56,580 nt of DNA from Verrucomicrobiota bacterium (lineage in GTDB: Bacteria > Verrucomicrobiota > Verrucomicrobiia > Limisphaerales > UBA1319). The notes under the pieces were generated by a model that was given only the letters and a program-made list of their open reading frames with translations, did no database searches and had not been told where the DNA came from. The stretch is taken from the NCBI GenBank assembly GCA_022709905.1, contig JAKLHY010000050.1:1-56580 (forward strand). The letters are read 5' to 3'. Of the stretch, positions 16,754-26,281 are shown piece after piece; the stretch's first letter is position 1, and the number at the start of each line of letters is the position of its first letter. The translations under genes were made by a program, and so were the position numbers.

Positions 16754-18256
16754 CTAATAGACCTTGCGAAGATTGGAGGGGAGAATGTTGAGTTCGGATC
16801 GATACTTGGCCACAGTTCGACGGGCAATATTGATGCCTTGTTGTTGGAGAACTTTGACAATCTGATCATCGGACAGCGGACTGGTCTGGTCCTCTTTCCG
16901 AATCATGTCGGCAATCTTGTCTTTGATGGTGGTGTTGGACACTCCTTCTCCGGTGGCGGTCTTCACACCCGAGGTGAAAAAGTATTTCATCTCATAAATT
17001 CCCTGGGGAGTATCCATATACTTGCCGGAGACGGCGCGGCTCACCGTGGTTTCGTGCACCCCGACAACCTCGGCGACCTGCATCATGGTAAGCGGTTTCA
17101 GATGCGAAACGCCGTGATCCATGAACTCCCGCTGCCGGTTCACGATTTCCCTGGCAATGTTCAGGATGGTCTCCTGACGCTGATAGAGACTTTTGATGAG
17201 AAACTTCCCAGCCCGAATCTTGTCGCGGATGTAATCGCGGACCTCGGAAGAACTGGCCGCCTGAGCCATCAAATCCTTGTAGGTATTACTGATGCGCAAA
17301 TGAGGTATATGATCGCTGTTGTTGGTCACGACATATTCATCGGCCACTTTGCGAACCGTTATTTCCGGAACCACATATTGCGAGGCTTCGGTCATGAATT
17401 CACGGCCCGGATTGGGCTCGAGCCGCGCGATGCGCGCCGCCGCGTCCTGGACGTCATCCAGGCTTAACTCCAACAAACGGGCAATTTCCGGAAATCGTCG
17501 CTTGCCCAGGGCCTCCATATGATCGCGAAGCATCCGATACTCGAGGCTCTCCTGTTTGCCAGCGCGTTCGAGTTGGAGCATGAGGCACTCGCGCAGATCT
17601 CGGGCTCCGACTCCCGGAGGATAAAAAGTGGTCTGAATCAGCCGGAGAACCTCGGAAATCTTTTCGACCGGTATGTTGGTGGCAAAAGCCAATTCATCCT
17701 GCGAAGCCTGGAGATAACCGCGATCATCGATGTTGCCAATAATCATCTCCGAAACGGGCCGCAATTCCTCGGGCAGATCGCTCAAGCGCACCTGCGACAA
17801 CAGGTTTTCCTGCAACGAGGATCCAGCCACCAAGGAGTCGAACATGTACTGGCGTTTTTCCTCTTCTTCTTCCACCTGGCGCAAGGGAGCGTTCGTCTGG
17901 CCAAATTGATCACGCCATTCCTGATCGATCTGAGCCAGTTTCTCGAACTCCGCCTGGAAATCGTCCACCGGATCGCCCGCTCCCTGTTCACTCACCGGAT
18001 CCAGGATGACATCTGAGGGCGGCTCAGCCGGATCCAGGGATCCCATCCCTTCCGAATCCATCTGCAGAACCCGTTCCTCACCCATCGGCTCCAGGCTGGG
18101 CACCTCCTCTAAGACAGGATTCTGCTGCAATTCCTGTTCGACCAGCGCTTTCAGCTCAAGGGTCGGCGCCTGGAGCAAGGCCAGGGATTGCTGCAACTGA
18201 GGAGCAAGCACCTGAGCCAGCGCCATTTTCTGAGATAGATAGAGGCCCTGAGCCAT
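16754..18256 (-). CDS. rpoN: RNA polymerase sigma-54 factor
   Basis: I chose ATG 18256, which gives MAQGLYLSQKMALAQVLAPQ, the Gln-rich activator-interacting region I typical of sigma-54; a TTG at 18280 would add eight residues. The 500-residue product continues with an acidic linker, the core-binding domain (GVGARDLRECLMLQLE), the HTH and the C-terminal RpoN box ARRTVAKYRSEL. Sigma-54 directs RNA polymerase to -24/-12 promoters and needs an AAA+ activator; no such activator gene lies in the window. It is divergent from the MBL-fold gene at 18368, sharing a 111-base upstream region. Confidence 0.95.
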   Translation of the reverse strand: MAQGLYLSQKMALAQVLAPQLQQSLALLQAPTLELKALVEQELQQNPVLEEVPSLEPMGEERVLQMDSEGMGSLDPAEPPSDVILDPVSEQGAGDPVDDFQAEFEKLAQIDQEWRDQFGQTNAPLRQVEEEEEKRQYMFDSLVAGSSLQENLLSQVRLSDLPEELRPVSEMIIGNIDDRGYLQASQDELAFATNIPVEKISEVLRLIQTTFYPPGVGARDLRECLMLQLERAGKQESLEYRMLRDHMEALGKRRFPEIARLLELSLDDVQDAAARIARLEPNPGREFMTEASQYVVPEITVRKVADEYVVTNNSDHIPHLRISNTYKDLMAQAASSSEVRDYIRDKIRAGKFLIKSLYQRQETILNIAREIVNRQREFMDHGVSHLKPLTMMQVAEVVGVHETTVSRAVSGKYMDTPQGIYEMKYFFTSGVKTATGEGVSNTTIKDKIADMIRKEDQTSPLSDDQIVKVLQQQGINIARRTVAKYRSELNILPSNLRKVY

Positions 18257-18367
18257 GGCTCGGAGTATAAGGCTTTCCAAACCGCTTTCAAGCCAGAAAC
18301 CGGCATAAATATTGCTAACCCCTCAATTTCTGTTGCCGATCAAGCCCCTGCCCCTTACTTTTCCGCG

Positions 18368-19198
18368 GTGTCGATTTTGTTCACAGTCTTGGGCAGCGGT
18401 TCGGCCGGCAACAGCAGTTATCTGGAATACGGCGAGACCCGCCTTCTCATTGACGCCGGCTTGAGCGCCCGCCAAATCCGCCAGCGCCTGGCTCAAATCG
18501 GCCGTTCTCCCGAAACTCTCACCGGGATCCTCATCACCCACGAGCATTCCGATCATATCGATGGATTAAGCGTCCTTGGGGCCAAACTCAAGATCCCCGT
18601 CTTCTGCAACCGCTTGACGCGCGACGGCATCGAGGACCATCTGCAGACGCCCCTCGATTACCGGCTCTTCGCCACGGGATCGGCCTTCGCCGTTGGAAGT
18701 ATTGGAATCGAAAGTTTTACCGTCCCGCATGACGCGCAGGATCCGGTCGGTTTTCTATTGCACGCGGGATCCTTTGATCTGGGATTTGTCACCGATTTGG
18801 GCCATGCAACCAAGCTGGTTCTCGAACGCATTCGGTCCTCGAACCTGCTGGTTTTTGAAACCAACCACGATGTAAAAATGCTGCAGGAGGATCCGCGCCG
18901 TCCCTGGAGTCTCAAGCAGCGGATCCTCAGCCGGCACGGCCACCTGTGCAATGAGGACGCGGCCGAGGCCATTGAACAAATCATGTCCAGCCGGTTGAGC
19001 CATCTTTTCCTGGGACATCTCAGCCGGGACTGTAATCGCCCCGAGCTGGCCCGGCGAGTGATCATGAAGAAACTCGATCAGATCGGCGCGCACCACGTGC
19101 AACTCACCGTCACCGACCAGGCGACACCCACGGCCATACTCGAGATCAACCCCTCTCCTGTTCCCGCCGCAACCGTCCCGACCGCCAGCCTTCGATGA
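18368..19198 (+). CDS. WalJ/YycJ-like MBL-fold hydrolase
   Basis: From a GTG start the 276 residues begin ILFTVLGSGSAGNSSYL and carry the metal-binding motif THEHSDH (residues about 57-63), followed by later His/Asp ligands (TDLGHATK, GHLSRDCNRP). The GSGSAGNSS start and spacing match the YycJ/WalJ/VicX branch of the metallo-beta-lactamase fold, a group linked to DNA-end processing in some bacteria. There is no WalRK two-component system here. It converges with the aminopeptidase gene, leaving 19 bases between stops. No Shine-Dalgarno run is obvious before the GTG. Confidence 0.82.
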   Translation: MSILFTVLGSGSAGNSSYLEYGETRLLIDAGLSARQIRQRLAQIGRSPETLTGILITHEHSDHIDGLSVLGAKLKIPVFCNRLTRDGIEDHLQTPLDYRLFATGSAFAVGSIGIESFTVPHDAQDPVGFLLHAGSFDLGFVTDLGHATKLVLERIRSSNLLVFETNHDVKMLQEDPRRPWSLKQRILSRHGHLCNEDAAEAIEQIMSSRLSHLFLGHLSRDCNRPELARRVIMKKLDQIGAHHVQLTVTDQATPTAILEINPSPVPAATVPTASLR

Positions 19199-19217
19199 GC
19201 TTTTGAGTTTCCAAATC

Positions 19218-20492
19218 TCAACCCATGCGATCCTCGATCTCGTCGGCTTCCAGGGGAACGTCAGCCGAGAGATCCACGTTCCCATCTTTGGTGATTAAAA
19301 TCATGTTTTCCAGTCGGACTCCCATCGATTCTTCGGGAATGTAAATGCCCGGCTCAACCGTAAGCACCCAGCCCGGCTGAAAGGGCTCGTGGAGAAACCC
19401 GACATCGTGCACGTCCAGCCCCAATGGATGCCCCACACCGTGCATGAAGTATTTCTTCAGGGCGGGTTTATCAGGATTCTGCTTTCGCACATCCGAGGGT
19501 TTGAGGAGGCCCAGGCGCAGCAGCTCTTCCTGCATGTGGGCTTCGGCTGCCTTCTGCCAGTCCCGATGCAATATCCCAGGCACCGCCGCCCGGCTGACGG
19601 CTCGCAACACACGCAACACCGCCTGATAAACCTGTCGCTGGCGCCGTGTAAAACGTCCGCCGACCGGAATGGTTCGGGTTAAATCGGCGTTGTAATTGCG
19701 ATACGCAGCCGCCACATCCATCAGCAACAGATCGCCTTTGCGGCAAGTCTGGTCGTTCTTCAAATAATGCAGGGCGCAGGCGTTTGCCCCGGCGGCGATG
19801 ATCGGCGAAAAGGCAAAACGACAGTGGTTGCGAATATACTCATGGGCGTACTCGGCTTCAACCTCGGCCTCGTTCACCCCCGGTTTTACAAACCGCAGGA
19901 CCCTCAGAAAAGCCTTCCGTGAAATCCGGCAAGCCTGCTGCAGCAGGGCAATCTCGGGCTCCGATTTCACCACGCGCAACTCATGCATCAAGCGCGCCAG
20001 CCGATGGTATTGATGCAGGGGATACCGCTTCTGGCAGGCCGCCACAAAACGCGCGTCGCGGGTCTCCACTTCGATCACGGCCCGCTTGTGTTCGTTGCTG
20101 TTCAGGTAAACATGCTCCGCCTCGCACATCAACTGATGAAAGACCGTCGGAAACTCGGATAACCACTTCACGGTCTGAATGCCCGACCGCCGTGTCGCTT
20201 CCTCCTTCGATACCTTTTCTCCCTCCCAAATCCGCAGATCCGGCACCGGCTCGCGCAGGAAGAGGATTTGCCGCTGTTTCTCGTCGAAAGCATCTGGAGC
20301 CATCAGCAGGATGGTTTCCTCCTGCTCGATGCCGGTCAGATAAAACAAATCCGAGTTGGGATGCAGCCGCAGAGTGCCATCGGCGTTCGTCGGCAGCACG
20401 TCATTCGCCTGGACCAGAACCAGCGAGTTCCTCAACAGCTTCTTCCTCAAACGCTCGCGGTTGCCCCGGAATAGATCCACTGGGATATTCAT
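19218..20492 (-). CDS. pepP: Xaa-Pro aminopeptidase, M24B family
   Basis: The 424-residue protein has the aminopeptidase P N-terminal domain (about residues 1-140, with HPNSDLFYLTGIEQEETI) and the pita-bread catalytic domain. Metal ligands are visible in order: Asp residues in LLMDVAAAYRNYNADLTRT, His in HGVGHPLGLDVHD, Glu in VEPGIYIPEE and Glu in VRLENM. It cleaves the N-terminal residue from peptides with proline at position 2, in the cytosol. It is divergent from the YugP-like gene with a 164-base shared upstream region. Confidence 0.9.
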   Translation of the reverse strand: MNIPVDLFRGNRERLRKKLLRNSLVLVQANDVLPTNADGTLRLHPNSDLFYLTGIEQEETILLMAPDAFDEKQRQILFLREPVPDLRIWEGEKVSKEEATRRSGIQTVKWLSEFPTVFHQLMCEAEHVYLNSNEHKRAVIEVETRDARFVAACQKRYPLHQYHRLARLMHELRVVKSEPEIALLQQACRISRKAFLRVLRFVKPGVNEAEVEAEYAHEYIRNHCRFAFSPIIAAGANACALHYLKNDQTCRKGDLLLMDVAAAYRNYNADLTRTIPVGGRFTRRQRQVYQAVLRVLRAVSRAAVPGILHRDWQKAAEAHMQEELLRLGLLKPSDVRKQNPDKPALKKYFMHGVGHPLGLDVHDVGFLHEPFQPGWVLTVEPGIYIPEESMGVRLENMILITKDGNVDLSADVPLEADEIEDRMG

Positions 20493-20656
20493 GGCCCAGA
20501 TATTGGACTTCCTGCCCCGGCACTCAAGGAAATCCCGTCCGATTTTTTTTGAAAAGCGACGGTCCCTGGATCATATTGGTCCCAAGTGGCGCGGGGATAT
20601 TGAAAAACCCGGTCTGCGACAGACCGAACCCGTCGCCCCCTGAGAAACGATGTGAT

Positions 20657-21367
20657 ATGACACTGGCTATTATGATCATTGATCAATACTGGTGGTTATT
20701 TGCAATCCCGGGTTTAATCTTGGGCTTTTACGCCCAGATCAAGCTCAAATCGACTTACGGACGCTACAGCCGGGTGGCCACTCAATCGGGAATCACCGGA
20801 GCCGAGGCGGCCCGTGAAATCCTGGATCGTGCCGGATTGACTGCCATGCCTGTTAACGAGGTGGCCGGGCACCTGACAGATCATTACGACCCGACCAAAA
20901 AAGCCCTTTTCCTCTCCTCCGAAGTTTACCATGGCAACTCGCTGGCCTCCGTCGGAGTCGCCGCCCATGAAGCGGGACATGCCTTGCAGCACCAGGCCGC
21001 TTACGCTCCCATGAAACTGCGGATGGCCCTGGTTCCCATCACGGGCATCGCCAGCCAAGCCTGGCTTTGGATTACAGTCCTCGGCATGATCCTGGGTGGA
21101 CCTTTCCTGGTAAAATTCATTGGCATCGCCGTCGGAATATTCGCCGTGATCACCTTGTTCCAGATCGTCACCTTGCCGGTCGAATTCGACGCCAGCCGTC
21201 GGGCCCGAGAGCATCTGCTGAAGATGGGATTGATCAGCGGACAGGAAAGCGCCGGCGTCCGCCGGGTGTTGAGCGCAGCCGCCATGACCTACGTCGCCGC
21301 CATGGTCTCATCCGTTCTCCAACTGCTGCACCTCATCATGATCGCCCGGGGCTCGGATCGCGATTAG
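20657..21367 (+). CDS. YugP-like zinc-dependent membrane metallopeptidase
   Basis: The real start is ATG 20657 (or 20672), not the long upstream open frame, which is antisense to pepP. The 236 residues have an N-terminal membrane segment (WWLFAIPGLILGFYAQ), the zinc motif AAHEAGHALQH, two more membrane segments (ITGIASQAWLWITVLGMIL; IGIAVGIFAVITLFQIV) and the TLPVEFDASRRA motif typical of YugP/DUF2268-like putative zinc peptidases. Substrates are unknown in the family. A GAGAAA run lies upstream. Confidence 0.85.
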   Translation: MTLAIMIIDQYWWLFAIPGLILGFYAQIKLKSTYGRYSRVATQSGITGAEAAREILDRAGLTAMPVNEVAGHLTDHYDPTKKALFLSSEVYHGNSLASVGVAAHEAGHALQHQAAYAPMKLRMALVPITGIASQAWLWITVLGMILGGPFLVKFIGIAVGIFAVITLFQIVTLPVEFDASRRAREHLLKMGLISGQESAGVRRVLSAAAMTYVAAMVSSVLQLLHLIMIARGSDRD

Positions 21368-21605
21368 CTCAAACGCCGCCTGATCGAGTCCGACCACAGG
21401 CACCATTTAAGTGCTTGTTAGTTAGTAACATATAAATATAATCCGGCCCGCCACTGACTGCGGTGCTACTCCGTTACAATTCCCCATTACTCCCGCACAA
21501 TTCGTCACTACTCGCTTAATAGGATCTTACCAGGTTTTCAAGAGGAACGCTGGCGGAATGGAGGGCATCGATTCGATGCTCTATGACATAGTCTGCTGCA
21601 AATGG
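21368..21605. other. Non-coding boundary before the accessory island
   Basis: About 240 bases without a gene separate the YugP-like gene from the convergent accessory genes. It becomes AT-richer around 21410-21450. I see no tRNA or clear attachment site here. A small palindrome GCATCGATTCGATGC lies near 21565. Confidence 0.4.
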
Positions 21606-22286
21606 CTATTTGCTGGAGTTTTCCTGTATGGCCCGCCGGAGCGTTTCCCCCCACTCTGGGGCATGATCGGCGAGAGTCGAGAGGATTTGCTCCTTAACAC
21701 CACTATGCACCATTCCGTGGCACGACCGGACAAATTCAGCGACCACATGGTATGCGTGTTCGGCAGGAAAATCGGGGTCCCAACCGAGAGCTCCTTCTGA
21801 GTTGACATCTTTTGCTTGATATAATCCCAATACAATCCCGATACCGATTATCTCAGCCGTTGAGGCCAAATTAAGTTCGCACCGCCGCTTCATATCAGCA
21901 ACCAAGTCTTCCAATGATTCCTCGAGTAATTCCCTGGCGGCTTCCGACGGTTCCACATAGCCCCATGAATGGGATCCCGCCCGCTCATTCAGGGCTTCGA
22001 GGTCGACACCTGTAATGCAAAAAAGCACATCATCGGCAACCTCCTCGACCGAGGGTGAATCCACTAGGTCTTTGGCCAGTTGTTCTGCCTCGGCCCGAAT
22101 CTCCGGGTGTCTCTCTATGAGTATACGCAAAAGGGATGCCGACTCCTCGTTAGAAAGTCGATCAAGGATTTTGGCCGCAGGATTGGGTGAGAGTATTGGG
22201 CAACTGTCCTTGGGAGAACTTGTCTTTTTGCCGTCGTTTTTACTGAATTTTTTTCCATCCATAAACCATGGTGGTTTTTCCCTCAC
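21606..22286 (-). CDS. Unknown acidic soluble protein downstream of the CcbP-like gene
   Basis: I do not recognise this 226-residue protein. It has a Lys/Ser-rich N-terminus, then a helical, acidic body (LDRLSNEESASLLRILIERHP, AAEQLAKDLVD-like segments, SVEEVADDVLFCITGVDLEA) and ends with LADHAPEWGETLRRAIQEN. No signal peptide, membrane segment or catalytic motif is visible. The GTG start lies three bases after the stop of the CcbP-like reading frame, so translational coupling with it is likely; an ATG at 22262 is an alternative. The linkage suggests a calcium- or defence-related accessory role, but that is only positional. Confidence 0.6.
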   Translation of the reverse strand: MREKPPWFMDGKKFSKNDGKKTSSPKDSCPILSPNPAAKILDRLSNEESASLLRILIERHPEIRAEAEQLAKDLVDSPSVEEVADDVLFCITGVDLEALNERAGSHSWGYVEPSEAARELLEESLEDLVADMKRRCELNLASTAEIIGIGIVLGLYQAKDVNSEGALGWDPDFPAEHAYHVVAEFVRSCHGMVHSGVKEQILSTLADHAPEWGETLRRAIQENSSK

Positions 22287-22289
22287 TTT

Positions 22290-22659
22290 CTAATACTCGT
22301 AGCCACGCGCAACCCAATAATGCCAGTCGCTAATGGCTTGTTTGGTCGTGGCGGTAGTTTTGACGCCCTCAATCTGTGACAACGGTATCGCAAGTGTGTC
22401 GTCCCCCCATCGGATGGTTACCTTTACTTCGTGGGCGCAGTCCTCGGAGTCTGCAAGGCCCACCACCTCAATCTCCTGTCCGACACGCAAGGGCGAACTG
22501 GCCTTCTTGCTAATACATCTGGCCTGAAATGGAAATTTCAGAACATCCTCCAGATAGCAATACCAACCCCATAGCACGTTCGGATTCATCGTAGGCATCG
22601 ACGACGATCTCTATTTCAATGCGATCTTCCCGATCCCTATCAATTTGCTGGCGTTTCAC
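22290..22659 (-). pseudogene. CcbP-like calcium-binding protein gene, frameshifted, copy 1
   Basis: Two reading frames join into one family protein. The first, from a GTG at 22659, encodes RDREDRIEIEIVVDAYDESE and ends in AMG. The second continues WYCYLEDVLKFPFQARC, KKASSPLRVGQEIEVVGLAD and ends QAISDWHYWVARGYEY. Removing one base near 22563-22566 (GGGTTGG on the coding strand) restores a single frame of about 122 residues. This matches my memory of the Anabaena CcbP calcium-binding family. A second copy at 34154-34400 reads through this spot, supporting a real one-base insertion here or a sequencing error. The C-terminus is complete in this copy. Confidence 0.7.
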
Positions 22660-22784
22660 GTCAGTGAATTTATCAATCACCGAGGAAACCGTCACCCAAA
22701 ACCTCGAAGAGCGCACAAATTCGCCAACGACTGGACAACCGGATTCCATCGACATATGTCCCTATTTCAGGCACGTTCAGGATC

Positions 22785-25664
22785 GTGACCGTCCAGGAAA
22801 AGCCACCTGAATTCTCTGGGGAAGGCGAAGACCTTACTGCCGCAACTCCTTCGGGACTCGTGACGCAAGCATCCTCGCCCGAAGACAAAATCAGGGTATT
22901 CCGATCTTTGTTTCGGGGGCGCGAGGATGTCTATCCGCGTCGTTTTGAAAGCCGCAAAACCGGACGAGCCGGTTACCAACCGGCTTGCGCCAACGAATGG
23001 GTGCGTGGCTTGTGCGACAAACCAAGAATCAAGTGCGGCGATTGTGCGCACCGTCGCTGGCTTCCGGTAACAGATGAGGTGGTTCGTTGTCATCTCTCCG
23101 GTCGCGATCCACGCGGGCATGATTTCGTCATGGGAGTCTATCCCATGCTGCTTGATGAAACCTGCTTTTTTCTTGCAGTCGATTTCGATGGCGAACACTG
23201 GCAAAACGATGCAAGGGCCTTTCTGGAATCCTGCCGTTGGTTGGAAGTTCCGGCGGCCATTGAACGTTCACGCTCGGGTCAGGGTGCTCACACCTGGCTG
23301 TTTTTCGAAGAACCGATTCCCGCGCGGAAGGCCCGAAATCTGGGATCCTATCTGTTAACCCAAACGATGGAACGTCGTCCGGACATTGGGTTGCGATCTT
23401 ACGACCGACTTTTCCCGAACCAGGATACGTTACCCAAAGGCGGTTTTGGCAACCTCATCGCATTGCCGCTCCAGCACCCGGCGCGAGATCGAGAGAACAG
23501 CGTTTTTCTGGATGAGCAGATGACTCCTTACTCGGACCAGTGGGCCTATTTATCATCAATCAAAAGGATCAGTCGCCAGCGAGTGGATCGGATCGTGCAA
23601 GAGGCCGAGAGCCGAGGCCAGATCGTTGGTGTTCGGCCGGTATTAACGATGGAGGACGACGATGACGCTCCTTGGACTGCACCCCCTTCTCGTCGGCCAA
23701 AAGTGCTCCCGATCACCGGGCCATTGCCCGAAGATTTGGAACTGGTGCTTGGAGACCAGGTTTACGTCGCCAAGGAAAACCTGCCACCCGCACTCCGCAA
23801 TCGTCTTTTGCGATTAGCGGCCTTTCAGAATCCCGAGTTCTATAAGGCGCAGCACATGCGGTTGCCGACCTATGCCAAGCCTCGAATCATTGCCTGCGCC
23901 GAAGATCATCCCCGGCATCTGGCTCTGCCTCGGGGGTGCCTGGAAGAAACCAAAGCTTTGTTGCAGGCTTTGAGCATAAGGGTCCATGTGCGCGATGAGC
24001 GATTTACGGGCAAGGCCTTGAACGTGGCCTTCCAGGGTGAACTTCGCCAGGAACAGCTTGCGGCTGCGCGAGCCTTGATTGCCCACGACACCGGCGTTCT
24101 GTCTGCAACCACGGCTTTTGGAAAGACTGTTATTGCCGCTTGGATTATTGCCCAGCGCGACGTCAATACGCTGGTGCTGGTTCATCGTCAGCAATTGCTG
24201 GAACAGTGGGTTGAGCGTTTATCGCACTTCCTCGGAATCGAGCCCAAAGCCATCGGACGCATCGGTGGCGGGCGCAAGAAGATCACTGGATCCCTCGATG
24301 TGGCCCTAATTCAAAGTCTGGTCCGCAAGGGAGAGGTCAAAGATTTAGTAGGAGCCTACGGTCAGGTTATCGTGGATGAATGCCACCACTTGTCCGCGCA
24401 CAGCTTTGAATTGGTTGTCCGCCGAGCCAAGGCTAAATACGTAACTGGCTTATCGGCGACAGTAACACGCAAAGATGGACATCACCCCATCATCTTCATG
24501 CAGTGTGGTCCGGTGCGCTATCGTGTCGATGCCCGCCAGCAGGCAGCCAGCCGGCCATTTGACCATCACGTATATGTTCGGCCCACAAGTTTTCGGGATC
24601 CTGAACCACCGGATTCGGATCAGCGCGTTCAATTTCATCGTCTGTATGAGGCGCTAATGAATGATGAGAAACGTAATAAACTGATCTGCGAGGATGTCAT
24701 CAACGCCTTGAACACCGGTCGGTTTCCGTTGGTGTTGACCGAACGGACCGACCATCTCCAGAATCTCGCTGAGCAATTGTGTCCTGAAAATGCGCAGGTG
24801 ATCATTCTGCAAGGAGGCATGGGCAAGAAAGCACGACAGGCCGCAGCCGATCACATGGCCGCGAATCCGACCGGATCCGGACAAGTGCTATTGGCCACCG
24901 GGAAATACATCGGCGAGGGATTTGATCATCCCCGATTAGACACTTTGTTTCTGGCGCTTCCAGTTTCGTGGCGAGGAACGATCGCTCAGTATGTCGGACG
25001 ATTGCATCGCCTTTACGAAGGCAAACGCGAGGTGCGCGTTTATGACTATGCTGATTTGAATGTGCCTGTGCTGGCCAAGATGTTTGACCGCCGATGCCGC
25101 GGATATGAGGCGGTGGGATATTCCATTTTATTGCCGGCAAGCGCCGTCCCCGGCTGGCCGTCCGAGGTTCCGCTGCCCGTCGATCCAGAATGGAAGAAAG
25201 ATTATGCGGCCAGCGTTCGTCGCTTAATCAGCGATGGTGTCGATGTACCGTTGGCCAGCCTATTTGTCCACGCCGCGCTGAAACCATCGCCGGACGCCGC
25301 AGGGGTGGCGCGAGCGCGGAGCGCGATCGAAGCTTTCCTATTTCGACGCCTGGAATCGTTGCCGGCCACCGTTGGGCTATTTCGACTCAATGTCAACTTG
25401 CCCATCACTTTCAATGGGTCAGGAGAGATGGAAGTGGATCTGCTGTGCGAGAGTCGTCGTGTCGCGGTTGAGTTGGATGGGGCACAACATTTGTCCGATC
25501 CTGATGCTTACCGGCGCGATCGACGAAAGGATGCTTTGCTTGAGGAACATGGCTACTTCGTGTTGCGGTTCTTAGGTGAGGATATCGGCAAGCACCTGGA
25601 CGCGGTTTTGGATACGATTTTAAGGGCTTTGGCGCATCGCCCCATAAACAGCCCGTCCTATTGA
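22785..25664 (+). CDS. TOTE-type primase / SF2 helicase / endonuclease fusion
   Basis: This 959-residue protein, from a GTG preceded by AGGA, joins three activities. Residues about 30-270 form an archaeo-eukaryotic-type primase of the TOTE group: a Cys cluster (CDKPRIKCGDC), the catalytic DFD at 133-135 (LAVDFDGEHW), RSRSGQGAHTWLF and FPNQDTLPKGGFGNL. Residues about 400-800 are a superfamily 2 helicase with a Walker A-like TTAFGKT (Lys about 447), DECHH at 531-535 and QYVGRLHR motif VI. Residues about 850-955 resemble DUF559/Vsr-like nucleases (EVDLLCESRRVAVELDG, RDRRKDALLEEHGY). Such fusions are linked to biological conflict. It is divergent from the CcbP-like copy and lies upstream of the TA pair and Wadjet. 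Confidence 0.85.
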   Translation: MTVQEKPPEFSGEGEDLTAATPSGLVTQASSPEDKIRVFRSLFRGREDVYPRRFESRKTGRAGYQPACANEWVRGLCDKPRIKCGDCAHRRWLPVTDEVVRCHLSGRDPRGHDFVMGVYPMLLDETCFFLAVDFDGEHWQNDARAFLESCRWLEVPAAIERSRSGQGAHTWLFFEEPIPARKARNLGSYLLTQTMERRPDIGLRSYDRLFPNQDTLPKGGFGNLIALPLQHPARDRENSVFLDEQMTPYSDQWAYLSSIKRISRQRVDRIVQEAESRGQIVGVRPVLTMEDDDDAPWTAPPSRRPKVLPITGPLPEDLELVLGDQVYVAKENLPPALRNRLLRLAAFQNPEFYKAQHMRLPTYAKPRIIACAEDHPRHLALPRGCLEETKALLQALSIRVHVRDERFTGKALNVAFQGELRQEQLAAARALIAHDTGVLSATTAFGKTVIAAWIIAQRDVNTLVLVHRQQLLEQWVERLSHFLGIEPKAIGRIGGGRKKITGSLDVALIQSLVRKGEVKDLVGAYGQVIVDECHHLSAHSFELVVRRAKAKYVTGLSATVTRKDGHHPIIFMQCGPVRYRVDARQQAASRPFDHHVYVRPTSFRDPEPPDSDQRVQFHRLYEALMNDEKRNKLICEDVINALNTGRFPLVLTERTDHLQNLAEQLCPENAQVIILQGGMGKKARQAAADHMAANPTGSGQVLLATGKYIGEGFDHPRLDTLFLALPVSWRGTIAQYVGRLHRLYEGKREVRVYDYADLNVPVLAKMFDRRCRGYEAVGYSILLPASAVPGWPSEVPLPVDPEWKKDYAASVRRLISDGVDVPLASLFVHAALKPSPDAAGVARARSAIEAFLFRRLESLPATVGLFRLNVNLPITFNGSGEMEVDLLCESRRVAVELDGAQHLSDPDAYRRDRRKDALLEEHGYFVLRFLGEDIGKHLDAVLDTILRALAHRPINSPSY

Positions 25665-25822
25665 ACAAAGGTTTCTTGTTTCGATTTCATTCAGCGGTCC
25701 TGGCGACTCCACTTTCGCAGGCCTAGACTCACGTGTTGGAGGAACTATGCCCAGGAATTTGCTGTTTCGGTTATTACGATTGTTTCGTTGCTTTCGTTTG
25801 GATTATGGGGTAGATTAGGATC

Positions 25823-26281
25823 ATGAAGATCACAGAAAACCGGTTTGATCCGTCGGCATTGACGACGAAGCAATTGCGTGAGCTTGACCGCCTAAGCGAG
25901 GCGGTCCTGGCAGATGAGCGACCCGCTCTGGTGGGGCAGGAAGGAGTGCGCATGGAATTGCCGGAGCCCATCTTTCACCTATTGGTACGGGTGGTGCGTA
26001 CTATGCGCGAGGGCAAAGCCGTGGTGCTGCTGCCGGAGAGCGAAAGCATGACCACCCAGGCCGCTGCCGATTTTCTTGGCGTATCGCGTCCATTCCTGGT
26101 GGATTTGCTGGAAAAGGGAACAATTGCGCACCACAAAGTAGGGACACACCGCCGAGTATATCTGAAAGACTTAATGGAATACCAGCGCCAGCGAGATTCT
26201 CGCCGGCGGTCGACATTGGATGACTTGCGCCGCCGTGTCGAGGCTGCCGGACTGTATGAAAAGCGAATTCCTACCGAATGA
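25823..26281 (+). CDS. Excisionase-like HTH protein, probable antitoxin
   Basis: The 152-residue protein carries a MerR/excisionase-type helix-turn-helix near residues 74-120: MTTQAAADFLGVSRPFLVDL, then HKVGTHRRVYLKDLMEY. The N-terminal part has a helical, Leu-rich stretch (RELDRLSEAVLADE). Its stop overlaps the following PIN-domain gene by ATGA, the usual arrangement of an antitoxin before its toxin. As antitoxin it should bind both the PIN protein and the operon promoter; an AT-rich region upstream (25741-25822) is the likely site. A true phage excisionase is unlikely because no integrase is nearby. Confidence 0.8.
   Translation: MKITENRFDPSALTTKQLRELDRLSEAVLADERPALVGQEGVRMELPEPIFHLLVRVVRTMREGKAVVLLPESESMTTQAAADFLGVSRPFLVDLLEKGTIAHHKVGTHRRVYLKDLMEYQRQRDSRRRSTLDDLRRRVEAAGLYEKRIPTE

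Noticed and set aside
19919..20656. Upstream extension of the YugP-like frame
   Set aside because: It runs antisense through pepP and is Pro/Arg-rich; the family start is at 20657 or 20672.
21560..21600. Possible tRNA or attachment site at the island's left edge
   Set aside because: Only a short palindrome is present; no cloverleaf can be drawn and no matching copy lies at the right edge.
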